From contig NZ_CP049864.1 in the NCBI RefSeq assembly GCF_011300685.1, forward strand, positions 1,046,885-1,110,884: a stretch of DNA of 64,000 bases, in the 5' to 3' direction. A program made the translations under genes and the position numbers. Source of the DNA: Lysobacter sp. HDW10 (GTDB lineage: Bacteria; Pseudomonadota; Gammaproteobacteria; Xanthomonadales; Xanthomonadaceae). Positions 1 to 8,347 of the stretch are shown piece after piece. The notes beneath the pieces were generated by a model. It saw only the letters and a program-made list of their open reading frames with translations, searched no databases and had not been told where the DNA came from. Position 1 is the stretch's first letter, and the number at the start of each line of letters is the position of its first letter.

Positions 1-1868
1 TTCTGCGCGACAAGCGCATTGTCTTCATCTTCGACGAATGCCACCGCTCGCAGTTCGGAGAGAACCATCAAGCCATCAAGACGTTCTTCCCCAACGCCCA
101 GTTGTTTGGTTTCACCGGTACGCCGATTTTCGAACAGAACGCCAGCTACAAGCGCATCGAGGGCGAGGAACAGACTTTAAAAACCACCGAAGACCTGTTC
201 CAGAAGCCCCTGCACGAATACACGATCACCCACGCCATCGAGGATCGGAACGTCCTGCGTTTCCATGTCGATTACTTCAAGCCCGACGGCAAGCACCCGG
301 TGAAGCCTGGCGAGCCACTTGCCAAGCGCGCCATAGTCGAGGCCATCCTAAACCGACACGATACGGCCACGGGCGGTCGCTGCTTCAATGCGCTACTAGC
401 CACCGCGTCGATCAATGATGCCATTGAGTACATCACGCTGTTCAAAAGCGCGCAGGCTGAGAAGCAGCAATCAGATTCAAACTTTGTGCCGCTCAAAATC
501 ACTGCAGTGTTTTCACCGCCCGCTGACGTCAGCGCCGACGTGAAGCAGTTGCAAGAAGACTTGCCGCAGGAGCAGGCCGACAACAAGAAGAATCCCGAAG
601 AAAAGAAGACCGCGCTGGCGGCCATCATCGCCGACTACAACGCTGCGTTCGGCACCAACCATCGTATCGAGGAGTTCGATGGCTACTACCAAGATGTGCA
701 AAAGCGCATCAAGGATCAACAGTTCGCCAATGCCGACCTGCCAAGAAAAGGCCGCGAAAAGCTGGACATCGTGATCGTGGTGGACATGCTGCTCACCGGC
801 TTCGACAGCAAGTATTTGAACACCCTGTACGTGGACAAGAACCTCAAGCACCACGGCCTGATCCAGGCGTTCAGCCGCACCAACCGCGTGCTCAACGACA
901 CGAAACCGTATGGCAACATCCTCGACTTCCGCGGCCAGCAGAAGGAAGTGGATGCCGCCATCGCGCTGTTCTCCGGCGTCAAGGCCGAACAGGCGCGCAC
1001 CATCTGGCTAGTGGACACCGCACCGGTGGTGATCGAGAAGCTCAAGGAAGCGCGCGACCAGCTCGCCAGCTTCATGGCCTCGCAGGGCCTCAGCGGGAAA
1101 CCCGAAGACATCGCCAACGTCAAGGGCGACGCCGCCCGCGCCGGCTTCGTCGAGCGCTTCAAACAGGTGCAGAAGCTGAAGACCCAGCTGGATCAGTACA
1201 CCGATCTGGACGACGCACAGAAACAGCAGATCGAAACGATCCTGCCCCGTGATGAACACAACGCGTTCCGCGGCGCGTATCTGGAAACCGCGCAGCGCCT
1301 GCGCGCGCAGCAGGCCAAGCCGGACAGCAAGAAAAACGAGGACATCGACCAGCTCGATTTCGAGTTCGTGCTGTTCGCCTCCGCCACCATCGACTACGAC
1401 TACATCATGAAGCTGGCGGCCGATATCTCCATGCAGCCGGCCGGCAAGGCCAGCATGAGCCGCGAGCAGTTGATCGGCCTGATCGCCGGCGATGCCAAGT
1501 TCATCGACGAGCGCGAGGAGATCAGCGAATACGTGCGCGGCCTCAAGGCCGGCGCCGGCCTGGACGAGGCCGCCATCCGCGCCGGCTACGAGGCCTTCAA
1601 GCAGGACAAGGCCGCCCGCGCGCTGGCCGCGGTGGCGGACACGCACGGCCTGCCGGTCGCCCGCCTGCAGGCCTTCGTCGAAGCCGTGCTGGCCCGCCGC
1701 ATCTTCGACGGCGAGGCGCTGACCGCACTGCTGGCGCCACTGGAACTGGGCTGGAAGGCGCGCGCACAGAAGGAGGAGGCACTGATGCGCGACCTGATCC
1801 CGCTGCTGCGCAAGCGCGCCGGCGGGCGCGAGATCGCCGGGCTGAAGGCTTGGGAGGAGGCGCGGTGA
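1..1868 (+). CDS. hsdR: Type I restriction enzyme R subunit HsdR, 5' end cut by window
   Basis: This is the ATP-dependent translocase and cleavage subunit of a type I restriction-modification complex. The frame is open from base 3, so the N-terminal nuclease domain and Walker A motif lie outside the window. The visible part begins at helicase motif II (DECH, about bases 45-56), followed by motif III (TGTP) and a motif VI-like stretch (QAFSRTNRV, near 870-895). The rest is the C-terminal helical region that binds the methylase core. About 620 residues are visible. Bases about 1020-1860 look richer in GC than the first kilobase. The stop overlaps the hsdS start (TGATG at 1866-1870), so the two genes are translationally coupled. 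Function is confident from motifs and neighbours. Confidence 0.95.
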   Translation, partial: LRDKRIVFIFDECHRSQFGENHQAIKTFFPNAQLFGFTGTPIFEQNASYKRIEGEEQTLKTTEDLFQKPLHEYTITHAIEDRNVLRFHVDYFKPDGKHPVKPGEPLAKRAIVEAILNRHDTATGGRCFNALLATASINDAIEYITLFKSAQAEKQQSDSNFVPLKITAVFSPPADVSADVKQLQEDLPQEQADNKKNPEEKKTALAAIIADYNAAFGTNHRIEEFDGYYQDVQKRIKDQQFANADLPRKGREKLDIVIVVDMLLTGFDSKYLNTLYVDKNLKHHGLIQAFSRTNRVLNDTKPYGNILDFRGQQKEVDAAIALFSGVKAEQARTIWLVDTAPVVIEKLKEARDQLASFMASQGLSGKPEDIANVKGDAARAGFVERFKQVQKLKTQLDQYTDLDDAQKQQIETILPRDEHNAFRGAYLETAQRLRAQQAKPDSKKNEDIDQLDFEFVLFASATIDYDYIMKLAADISMQPAGKASMSREQLIGLIAGDAKFIDEREEISEYVRGLKAGAGLDEAAIRAGYEAFKQDKAARALAAVADTHGLPVARLQAFVEAVLARRIFDGEALTALLAPLELGWKARAQKEEALMRDLIPLLRKRAGGREIAGLKAWEEAR

Positions 1869-3142
1869 TGGCGAAGCAGGGTGCAGCGATGGTGACGCCG
1901 CGGTTGCGGTTTCCGGAGTTTCGGAAGGCAGATGCATGGGCGGAAAAACCGCTGAAAGAAATTTGCACCGTTAACCCACAAAACGACGGCTTGCCGGACT
2001 CGTTCATATACATCGATCTGGAATCCGTGGAAGGCGGAGTTCTCAAGTCAAGAAACCGTATCAAAAAGAAGTCGGCGCCAAGCAGGGCGCAAAGACTTCT
2101 CAGTAACGGCGATGTCATTTTTCAGGTGGTACGTCCCTATCAGCGGAACAATCTATTCGTCGATTTCCGTGATGCCGACGCCTATGTCGCGTCATCGGGG
2201 TACGCGCAGTTGCGAGCGAAGGGAAGCAAGCCCTTCCTTTACCAGCTCATTCACACCGATAGATTCGTGCAGAAGGTGATTGAGAAATGCACTGGGTCGA
2301 ACTATCCAGCAATCAACTCGACAGATCTTGCTGAAGTTGCGTCATTCGCACCAGCGGGCGTCAAGGAACAACAAAAAATCGCCGACTGCCTGACGTCGCT
2401 GGACGAGGTGATTGCTGCGCAGGGGCGCATGGTGGAAGCGTTGAAGGTGCACAAGCGCAGCCTGATGCAGCAGCTGTTGCCCCGCGAAGGCGAAACCCGT
2501 CCCCGCCTCCGCTTCCCCGAGTTCCAAAGAGCTTTGACGTGGCAGCAAACGCCTCTCGGCGATCTGGTTGATCTCCTGTCCGGCTATCCGTTCGACGGTG
2601 CTGCGATTGTCGAGGATAGTTCCGGTGAGCGACTGATGCGGGGCATCAACATTACGGAAGGTGCCATTCGACACAGTGCCGAGATAGACAGGTATTACGT
2701 TGGCCCCATGAATGGCCTTGAGAAATTTCGATTGGCCAGAAATGACTTGGTCATCGGCATGGATGGATCGAAAGTCGGAAAGAACTCCGCGCTGATCGGA
2801 GACGAGGACGTAGGTGCGTTGCTCATCCAGCGAGTTGCTCGGCTTCGGGCTGAATCCGTAGCATTGATGGATTTCATTTTTCAGCAGATCCACTCGCCGA
2901 GGTTTCACGCTTATGTGGACCGCATTAATACAAGCTCTGGAATTCCACACATCAGCGCAAGGCAGATCAGGGAGTACCCAATTCATTCCACCGGCGAAGC
3001 GGAGCAACAACGAATCGCCGACTGCCTCTCCTCCCTCGACGTCCAGATCACCGCCGAATCCAACCAGCTCGCCGTCCTCGAAGCCCACAAGCGGGGCCTG
3101 ATGCAGCAACTGTTCCCCGCGACGGAGGCAGTCGGCGCATGA
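1868..3142 (+). CDS. hsdS: Type I restriction-modification specificity subunit HsdS
   Basis: This is the DNA-recognition subunit that sets the bipartite target for HsdM and HsdR. I chose the ATG at 1868 because it overlaps the hsdR stop and has a GGAGG motif about 8 bases upstream; an in-frame start at 1850 would lie before that motif. The 424-residue product shows the classic duplicated layout: a short RLRFPEF motif, target-recognition domain 1, a conserved helix (EQQKIADCLTSLDE), a second RLRFPEF motif, recognition domain 2, and a second helix (EQQRIADCLSSLD). The recognition domains look AT-richer than the conserved helices, typical of domain exchange. The stop overlaps the rhuM start by ATGA. 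Confidence 0.95.
   Translation: MAKQGAAMVTPRLRFPEFRKADAWAEKPLKEICTVNPQNDGLPDSFIYIDLESVEGGVLKSRNRIKKKSAPSRAQRLLSNGDVIFQVVRPYQRNNLFVDFRDADAYVASSGYAQLRAKGSKPFLYQLIHTDRFVQKVIEKCTGSNYPAINSTDLAEVASFAPAGVKEQQKIADCLTSLDEVIAAQGRMVEALKVHKRSLMQQLLPREGETRPRLRFPEFQRALTWQQTPLGDLVDLLSGYPFDGAAIVEDSSGERLMRGINITEGAIRHSAEIDRYYVGPMNGLEKFRLARNDLVIGMDGSKVGKNSALIGDEDVGALLIQRVARLRAESVALMDFIFQQIHSPRFHAYVDRINTSSGIPHISARQIREYPIHSTGEAEQQRIADCLSSLDVQITAESNQLAVLEAHKRGLMQQLFPATEAVGA
2366..2482 (+). repeat. hsdS internal direct repeat, copy 1 (central conserved helix)
   Basis: These 39 codons encode the central conserved region of HsdS, starting EQQKIADCLTSLDE and ending HKRSLMQQLLP. The second copy lies at 3002-3118 and has exactly the same length. 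The copies are similar at protein level and partly at DNA level (for example the shared ctgatgcagcaactgtt-like stretch). Such repeats form the coiled coil that spaces the two half-sites and can support recombination between recognition domains. Confidence 0.8.
3002..3118 (+). repeat. hsdS internal direct repeat, copy 2 (C-terminal conserved helix)
   Basis: This is the second 39-codon copy of the conserved HsdS helix, starting EQQRIADCLSSLD and ending HKRGLMQQLFP. It pairs with the copy at 2366-2482. The two RLRFPEF-coding segments (1901-1921 and 2501-2524) form a second, shorter repeat pair, so HsdS is a two-fold repeat of motif, recognition domain and helix. Confidence 0.8.
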
Positions 3143-4149
3143 GTGGCCTGATCCTCTACACCACCGAGGACGGCGCCAGCCGCATCCAGCTGCGTGCCGA
3201 CGGCCAGACGGTCTGGCTGACGCAGGCCGAGATGGCGGAGCTGTTCGACGTCACCACCGAAAACATCCGCCAGCATCTGAAAAACATCTTTTCAGACAAT
3301 GAGTTGGAGCCTGAACGAACTGCCAAGGATTCCTTGGTAGTTCAACAGGAGGGCGGGCGCGAGGTGCGCCGCCCGGCCACGGTCTACAACCTCGACGCCA
3401 TACTGGCCGTCGGCTATCGCGTGCGCTCGCCGCGCGGGGTGCAGTTCCGGCGCTGGGCCAGCACCGCGCTCAAGGAATACCTACTCAAGGGATTCGTTTT
3501 GGATGACGAGCGCCTGAAGAACCCAGACGGTCGCCCAGATCACTTCGACGAGATGCTGGCGCGCATCCGCGACATCCGTGCCTCGGAAAAGCGCTTCTAC
3601 CAGAAGGTGCGCGACCTGTTCGCGCTGAGCGTGGATTACGACAAGACCGACCGCGCCACCCAGGCCTTCTTCGCGACAGTGCAAAACCTATTGTTGTACG
3701 CAGTGACGCAGAAGACTGCGGCCGAACTGATCTTGGCGCGCGCGAACGCCGACGATCCGCACTTCGGCCTGCGCAGCTGGAGTGGCGGCCGCGTGCGCAA
3801 GCAGGACATCGTAGTCGCCAAGAATTACTTGGTCGAAGACGAAATCGACACCCTCAACCGGCTGGTGACGATCTTCCTAGAAACCGCTGAACTCCGGGCT
3901 AAGAACAGGCAGGACATTCCCATGCGCTTTTGGATGGAGAACGTAGGGCGCATTATCACGGCCAATGATTTTCCGTTGCTGGCGAACGCCGGCTCGGTCA
4001 GTCATGCGCAGATGGAAGCCCAAGCCATCGATCGCTACTTGGCTTTCGATCAGGAGCGCAAACAACGCGAAGCGCAGGCCGCCGATGCGGCTGACGAAGC
4101 CGAACTTTCGGCGCTGGAGAACAAGATCAAGAGACGCCTAAAGCCATGA
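3139..4149 (+). CDS. RhuM family protein inside the type I R-M operon
   Basis: The 336-residue protein matches the RhuM (Virulence_RhuM) family. Near the N-terminus it has a helix-turn-helix-like segment (VWLTQAEMAELFDVTTENI, residues about 25-43). This is followed by the family signature around NLDAILAVGYRVRSPRG and RRWASTALKEYLLKGF, and by a long charged helical C-terminus. RhuM was named in Salmonella pathogenicity island 3; its biochemistry is unknown, and family members often sit inside type I R-M operons. Here it overlaps hsdS (ATGA, 3139-3142) and hsdM (ATGA, 4146-4149), so it is made in step with the enzyme. A role as DNA-binding modulator of the R-M complex is an inference. Confidence 0.85.
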   Translation: MSGLILYTTEDGASRIQLRADGQTVWLTQAEMAELFDVTTENIRQHLKNIFSDNELEPERTAKDSLVVQQEGGREVRRPATVYNLDAILAVGYRVRSPRGVQFRRWASTALKEYLLKGFVLDDERLKNPDGRPDHFDEMLARIRDIRASEKRFYQKVRDLFALSVDYDKTDRATQAFFATVQNLLLYAVTQKTAAELILARANADDPHFGLRSWSGGRVRKQDIVVAKNYLVEDEIDTLNRLVTIFLETAELRAKNRQDIPMRFWMENVGRIITANDFPLLANAGSVSHAQMEAQAIDRYLAFDQERKQREAQAADAADEAELSALENKIKRRLKP

Positions 4150-5765
4150 ACGACAAAGACCAGAAGCAACTCGGCAAGACCCTCTGGGCCATTGCCGACC
4201 AACTGCGCGGTGCAATGAACGCGGACGACTTCCGAGACTACATGCTGTCGTTCTTGTTCCTGCGCTATCTGTCATGGAATTATGAGGAAGCAGCGAAGAA
4301 AGAATTGGGCGCTGACTACCCAGACCCGAATGCCATCGGCAACGGCGGCAGAACGCCCCTGTCGGTGTGGTACGCGGACAACGCCGCAGACGTACCGGCG
4401 TTCGAGCAGCAGATGCGGCGCAAGGCGCACTACGTTATCCAGCCGCAGTATCTGTGGGGACATATCGTCCACTTGGCCAAGACCCAAAACGACGCGCTAT
4501 TGGACACCTTGCAACAAGGGTTCAAGTACATCGAAGAAGAATCCTTCCAGAGCCACTTCCAGGGTCTGTTCTCGGAGATCAACCTCGCCTCGGACAAGCT
4601 GGGGCGCAAGTACGCCGATCGCAACGCAAAGTTGTGCGCGATCATCACCGAGATCGCCAAGGGCATCGCAGATTTTTCCACCGACGTCGATGCACTGGGC
4701 GACGCATACGAATATCTGATTGGCCAGTTCGCTGCCGGGTCTGGAAAAAAAGCCGGCGAGTTCTACACGCCGCAGCAAATCTCCAACATTCTCTCCGCGA
4801 TCGTCACCTTGGACAGTCAAGAACCGAAAGCTGGCCCGCGTCGCTCGCTCCCCAGCGTTTTCGATTTCGCGTGCGGCTCAGGATCGCTGCTGCTCAATGT
4901 GCGCCATCAAATGAAGGCTGCTGGCGGCAGCATCGGCCGCATCTACGGCATGGAGAAGAACATCACCACGTACAACCTCGCGCGCATGAACATGTTGCTG
5001 CACGGGGTGAAAGACACCGAGTTCGAGATTTACCACGGCGACACTTTGACCAACGACTGGGATTTCTTGCGCGAGAACAACCCGGCGAAGAAACCGCAGT
5101 TCGATGCTGTGGTCGCGAATCCGCCTTTCAGCTATCGCTGGGAGCCGGGCGAGGCGATGGCCGATGACATGCGTTTCAAGAATCATGGTGTGGCGCCTAA
5201 GAGCGCGGCAGATTTCGCCTTCTTGTTGCACGGTCTGCATTACCTGAAAGACGACGGCGTAATGGCCATCATCCTGCCGCACGGCGTGCTGTTTCGCGGC
5301 GGCAAAGAGGCGGCTATCCGTACCAAGTTGCTTAAGGACGGTCACATCGACACGGTGATCGGTTTGCCGCCCAACTTGTTTTATTCCACCGGAATTCCGG
5401 TGTGCATATTGGTGCTGAAAAAATGTAAGAAGCCGGACGATGTGCTGTTCATCAATGCGGCAGATCACTTTACAAAAGGAAAGCGCCAGAACCAGCTAAA
5501 TGACGCGCATATTGAGCGTATTGTCTCCACGTATCGCGTGCGCGAGGAGCAAGAGCGCTACTCACGTCGTGTGCCGATGCAAGAGATTATCGACAACGAT
5601 TTCAATCTCAATATTTCGAGGTACGTCAGTACCGCTGAAAAGGAAGAAGAGATTGATCTTAGTGCGGTTCACGCTGATTTGGTGGCGATTGAGAAGCAGA
5701 TTGTCGAAGCGAAGAAACGGCACAATGCATTTCTCGCGGAACTGGGGCTTCCTCCATTGCCTTGA
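4146..5765 (+). CDS. hsdM: Type I restriction-modification methyltransferase subunit HsdM
   Basis: This is the N6-adenine methyltransferase subunit, which with HsdS forms the modification enzyme. The 539-residue product has an N-terminal HsdM_N helical domain (residues about 8-150) and then the N6_Mtase fold. The AdoMet-binding motif I is FDFACGSGSLLL (residues about 239-250), and catalytic motif IV is NPPF starting at residue 325. Length is normal for the family. The start overlaps the rhuM stop. It is the last gene of the operon, whereas hsdM usually comes first, so here the methylase is made distal to the nuclease. A long dyad follows the stop at 5761-5792. Confidence 0.95.
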   Translation: MNDKDQKQLGKTLWAIADQLRGAMNADDFRDYMLSFLFLRYLSWNYEEAAKKELGADYPDPNAIGNGGRTPLSVWYADNAADVPAFEQQMRRKAHYVIQPQYLWGHIVHLAKTQNDALLDTLQQGFKYIEEESFQSHFQGLFSEINLASDKLGRKYADRNAKLCAIITEIAKGIADFSTDVDALGDAYEYLIGQFAAGSGKKAGEFYTPQQISNILSAIVTLDSQEPKAGPRRSLPSVFDFACGSGSLLLNVRHQMKAAGGSIGRIYGMEKNITTYNLARMNMLLHGVKDTEFEIYHGDTLTNDWDFLRENNPAKKPQFDAVVANPPFSYRWEPGEAMADDMRFKNHGVAPKSAADFAFLLHGLHYLKDDGVMAIILPHGVLFRGGKEAAIRTKLLKDGHIDTVIGLPPNLFYSTGIPVCILVLKKCKKPDDVLFINAADHFTKGKRQNQLNDAHIERIVSTYRVREEQERYSRRVPMQEIIDNDFNLNISRYVSTAEKEEEIDLSAVHADLVAIEKQIVEAKKRHNAFLAELGLPPLP

Positions 5766-5792
5766 TCCCGGTGCAATTGCTGTTTGATCAAG
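5761..5792. other. Inverted repeat at the end of the R-M operon
   Basis: CTTGATC at 5761-5767 pairs perfectly with GATCAAG at 5786-5792. The 18-base interior contains a second palindrome, GCAATTGC (5773-5780). It overlaps the hsdM stop codon. No T-run follows, so a rho-independent terminator is not well supported. It lies between two convergent genes. Confidence 0.35.
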
Positions 5793-5823
5793 TGGGCGCA
5801 AGCAAGGCATGCGCGAAAGATGT

Positions 5824-7356
5824 TCATTCTTCGGCGTCTTCTTTCTTAGTGTCTCTCAAAATCTCCTGAAACGCTTTCATCAGCCCAGCATCTGCCCAAG
5901 CCGTTGTCTCCAGCACATCACACGCAACCGCGCGCGGATCTTTTTTGCAAATCGCCGCCATTCGCGCCTCGGGCTGCTCTGTATCCACTTCCATGGACGC
6001 GCGCGCCAAGTTCTCACAACCCACACGAATATTCGCCTCGCAAAGTTTGACGTAGTTGTTCGCCGCACCTTCCCAATCACCCGTCAGCGCCAACTGATTG
6101 CCGCGCGTGTTGCAGCCTTGCAGTTTGCCGGCGGCACAGCAGGCGGTCGTATCTTCCGGCGTGAATCGCGGGCAATCCATGGCGAGCTGTGCTTCGCGAT
6201 AGGCAATCGGTGGTGCGCAGCTGCGTGCGCTGCCTTCGGATGCGATGTACACATTGCCCATCGTGTAAGTGTCTGTGCCAATCAATACGTCACCCGCTTG
6301 ACGCAAGATGAAGTCGCCGCCTTTATCGTGGCGAATCTTGATCGCGCCTTCGTCTAGCCTTGCGCTTAAATCTGATGCACCCAACACCTGCACACGACCC
6401 TTGTCCTTGAATAGCCACTCGCTATACAGGACGCTGTCTTTGTCCGTCGCAGCATAAAGTCCGCAGGGTATGGACTTAATTGGCGTGAATGACTTCGCAT
6501 TTGCAAGCAACGCCCGTGTGCGTGGTAGACGTGCGCACGAAGCATCACTGCCGTCGATGCCGCACGTGTTGCCAAGCGTTGTCAGCCACGGACCAATTCG
6601 ACCACCCGTGAGCAATGCGTCTGCAATGTCGCGACAACCTGCGGCCGAGCGCGAGCGAATACAGAGCTCAGGCAATCCATCTAACACCGCGGCAGGCAAA
6701 GGCTTCTCGGGTCCAAATACATCCGACATCGATTGAGCGAGCATTTGGCTGACGTAGCCGGCGATCGCATTCTCACAAGCCTTTGCATCGAAGCGCGGCG
6801 ATTTGTCGTCGCACAGGGCTTTAACAGCTTCCGGCGGTTCGGCGATTGGACGTTCTGCGCGCGCGACTTCGCTGAGGTAACGCGAGCAACCGAATGCAAG
6901 GCCTTCTTCGCACACACGACGCAAGCGCGCCGCATTCGTTTCGGTGACAGACCATTGGCCACATGCAGCGAGATCGCGACGACACTCACCCGCTGGTGGC
7001 AACGCAGGCGGCTCGCCGCAGGGCAGGGTTGAGATGCGCGTGTACTCCGTGCCGGGTGTACCTGTGTCGTCAAGCTCAACCAAACGATTGCCCTGAATCA
7101 GATAGCTTTGAACCAAGCCTGTTTCTGCATGAAGCGTATACAGCGTGGTGTTCTTTTGCTGATACAGCCGGCTATCAGCGACCGTGTCGCCATAGGCAGT
7201 TTGCAAAACTTGCGCGTTCTGCAAAATCAATGACTGCGAATACGTCGGATCTGCAGAACGAAAGACGCCGCAGGCAAGCGGACCCGCACTCGCGCTCATC
7301 GATATGGCCCACAAGAGCAGCACCGCGAAAAACCGATAAAGACCCTGATGGCGCAC
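5824..7356 (-). CDS. Secreted cysteine-rich protein with duplicated domain, function unknown
   Basis: I do not recognise this 510-residue protein. I chose the GTG at 7356 because it has an AAGGGAG ribosome-binding site 5 bases upstream and starts directly with a signal peptide (hydrophobic residues 9-20, likely cleavage after SASAG). Two similar modules are visible: residues 28-113 (starting ACGVFRSAD, ending at C113) and residues 297-380 (starting PCGLYAATD, ending at C380). Each is followed by a helical region with repeated CxxxxxxGC patterns, for example CEEGLAFGC at 149-157 and CEANIRVGC at 439-447. These resemble the disulfide-clasped helices of Sel1/Hcp-like proteins. Likely periplasmic or secreted with several disulfides. 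It is divergent from the APH-like gene. Confidence 0.75.
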   Translation of the reverse strand: MRHQGLYRFFAVLLLWAISMSASAGPLACGVFRSADPTYSQSLILQNAQVLQTAYGDTVADSRLYQQKNTTLYTLHAETGLVQSYLIQGNRLVELDDTGTPGTEYTRISTLPCGEPPALPPAGECRRDLAACGQWSVTETNAARLRRVCEEGLAFGCSRYLSEVARAERPIAEPPEAVKALCDDKSPRFDAKACENAIAGYVSQMLAQSMSDVFGPEKPLPAAVLDGLPELCIRSRSAAGCRDIADALLTGGRIGPWLTTLGNTCGIDGSDASCARLPRTRALLANAKSFTPIKSIPCGLYAATDKDSVLYSEWLFKDKGRVQVLGASDLSARLDEGAIKIRHDKGGDFILRQAGDVLIGTDTYTMGNVYIASEGSARSCAPPIAYREAQLAMDCPRFTPEDTTACCAAGKLQGCNTRGNQLALTGDWEGAANNYVKLCEANIRVGCENLARASMEVDTEQPEARMAAICKKDPRAVACDVLETTAWADAGLMKAFQEILRDTKKEDAEE

Positions 7357-7383
7357 GCGAACTCCCTTTCGACGAATAGTGAG

Positions 7384-7410
7384 GACGGCGCAATCAAAAA
7401 TTGAACCGTC
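7384..7410. promoter_or_regulatory. Imperfect dyad between divergent genes
   Basis: GACGG and CAAT (7384-7388, 7391-7394) pair with ATTG and CCGTC (7100-series positions 7400-7403 and 7406-7410) around a CAAAA centre, separated by two-base mismatched gaps. It lies in the shared upstream region of the gene at 5824-7356 and the kinase-like gene starting near 7509. It could be an operator or a leader hairpin. No regulator can be named from the sequence. Confidence 0.25.
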
Positions 7411-7508
7411 TCCAAGCGTTAGAAGTATCGCGTGTGATGTGCACAATGCCAAGTCAAGGGACGCCCTATGCTCGATGCTTGAAGATCCGAGAGATTTCCC
7501 GAACACGC

Positions 7509-8336
7509 ATGTCCAAGCTGCAAGCATTCGAACCGTACCTCCGCAAATGGCAGGCTGAACCCGATGGCGAGCCCATTTCAACGCCTAGCAGTTGTCTCTT
7601 GCCCGTTACCGTCGATGGGCGGGCCGGCATGATCAAGCTCGCACGTCCAATTGAAGAACAACTGGGCGGGGCAGTGATGGAGTGGTGGGGCGGATATGGC
7701 GCCGCACCTGTGTACGCGCGAGACCCACAGACAGGCGCACTACTTATGGCGCGCGCAATGGGATCGAAGCATCTTCTGCGCATGGCACTCAGTGGCGCCG
7801 ATGACGAAGCCACACAGATTGTGTGTCAAACCATTGCACAACTTCACGAAAAGCGCATCGAACCCGGGCCAAAAGGCTTGTATTCACTCGATCGCTCTTT
7901 TGAATCTCTAGCACCGATGGCAGTACGAGAAGGGGATTTGCTGGCGACCTGCCATGCGATTGCAACGGAACTGCTGAGCAGCCAGCGTGAGCGTGTGGTG
8001 CTGCATGGCGATGCGCACCATAGCAATATCTTGGACTTCAGCGAACGCGGTTGGTTAGCCATCGATCCCAAAGGTGTCATCGGCGAACGCTACTACGACT
8101 ACGTCAATGTACTTTGCAATCCGGATCTTCCGACTTGTGTTGAACCAGCGCGTTTCGAACGTCAATTAGATCTGGTGTGTACGCATGCCAAGCTTCACCG
8201 CACGCGCCTTCTTCAATGGGTGATGGCGCACGCGGGATTGTCTGCCGCTTGGTTTCTCGAGGATGGCGAACGCGAAAAGGCCGATACAGAACTCTTGGTT
8301 GCTCGCCTTGCGAAATCGCAATTGGGATTGGACTGA
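7509..8336 (+). CDS. APH(6)/streptomycin-hydroxyurea phosphotransferase family protein
   Basis: The 275-residue product has the protein-kinase-like fold of the APH(6) family: a catalytic loop HGDAHHSNILDF and a metal-binding DPKG motif in WLAIDPKGVIGERYYD, which is typical of APH(6) members. These enzymes phosphorylate small hydroxylated substrates, classically the 6-hydroxyl of streptomycin. A chromosomal copy in an environmental bacterium may have another metabolite as substrate. The start is uncertain: ATG 7509 gives a normal N-terminus, but no strong ribosome-binding site precedes it, and in-frame starts exist at 7401 and 7437. There is no mobile element nearby. Confidence 0.8.
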   Translation: MSKLQAFEPYLRKWQAEPDGEPISTPSSCLLPVTVDGRAGMIKLARPIEEQLGGAVMEWWGGYGAAPVYARDPQTGALLMARAMGSKHLLRMALSGADDEATQIVCQTIAQLHEKRIEPGPKGLYSLDRSFESLAPMAVREGDLLATCHAIATELLSSQRERVVLHGDAHHSNILDFSERGWLAIDPKGVIGERYYDYVNVLCNPDLPTCVEPARFERQLDLVCTHAKLHRTRLLQWVMAHAGLSAAWFLEDGEREKADTELLVARLAKSQLGLD

Positions 8337-8347
8337 CCCGCGCGGTA

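Noticed and set aside
1008-1937. A 309-codon minus-strand frame across the 3' end of hsdR
   Set aside because: It lies opposite conserved HsdR sequence in GC-rich DNA and has no motif or ribosome-binding site.
5761-5792. Inverted repeat after hsdM considered as an attachment site or island boundary
   Set aside because: No second copy, integrase or tRNA gene is visible in the window, and the other end of the operon is outside it.
7509-8336. APH(6)-like gene considered as an acquired streptomycin-resistance gene
   Set aside because: No mobile element, integron or composition change surrounds it, and chromosomal members of this family often have other substrates.
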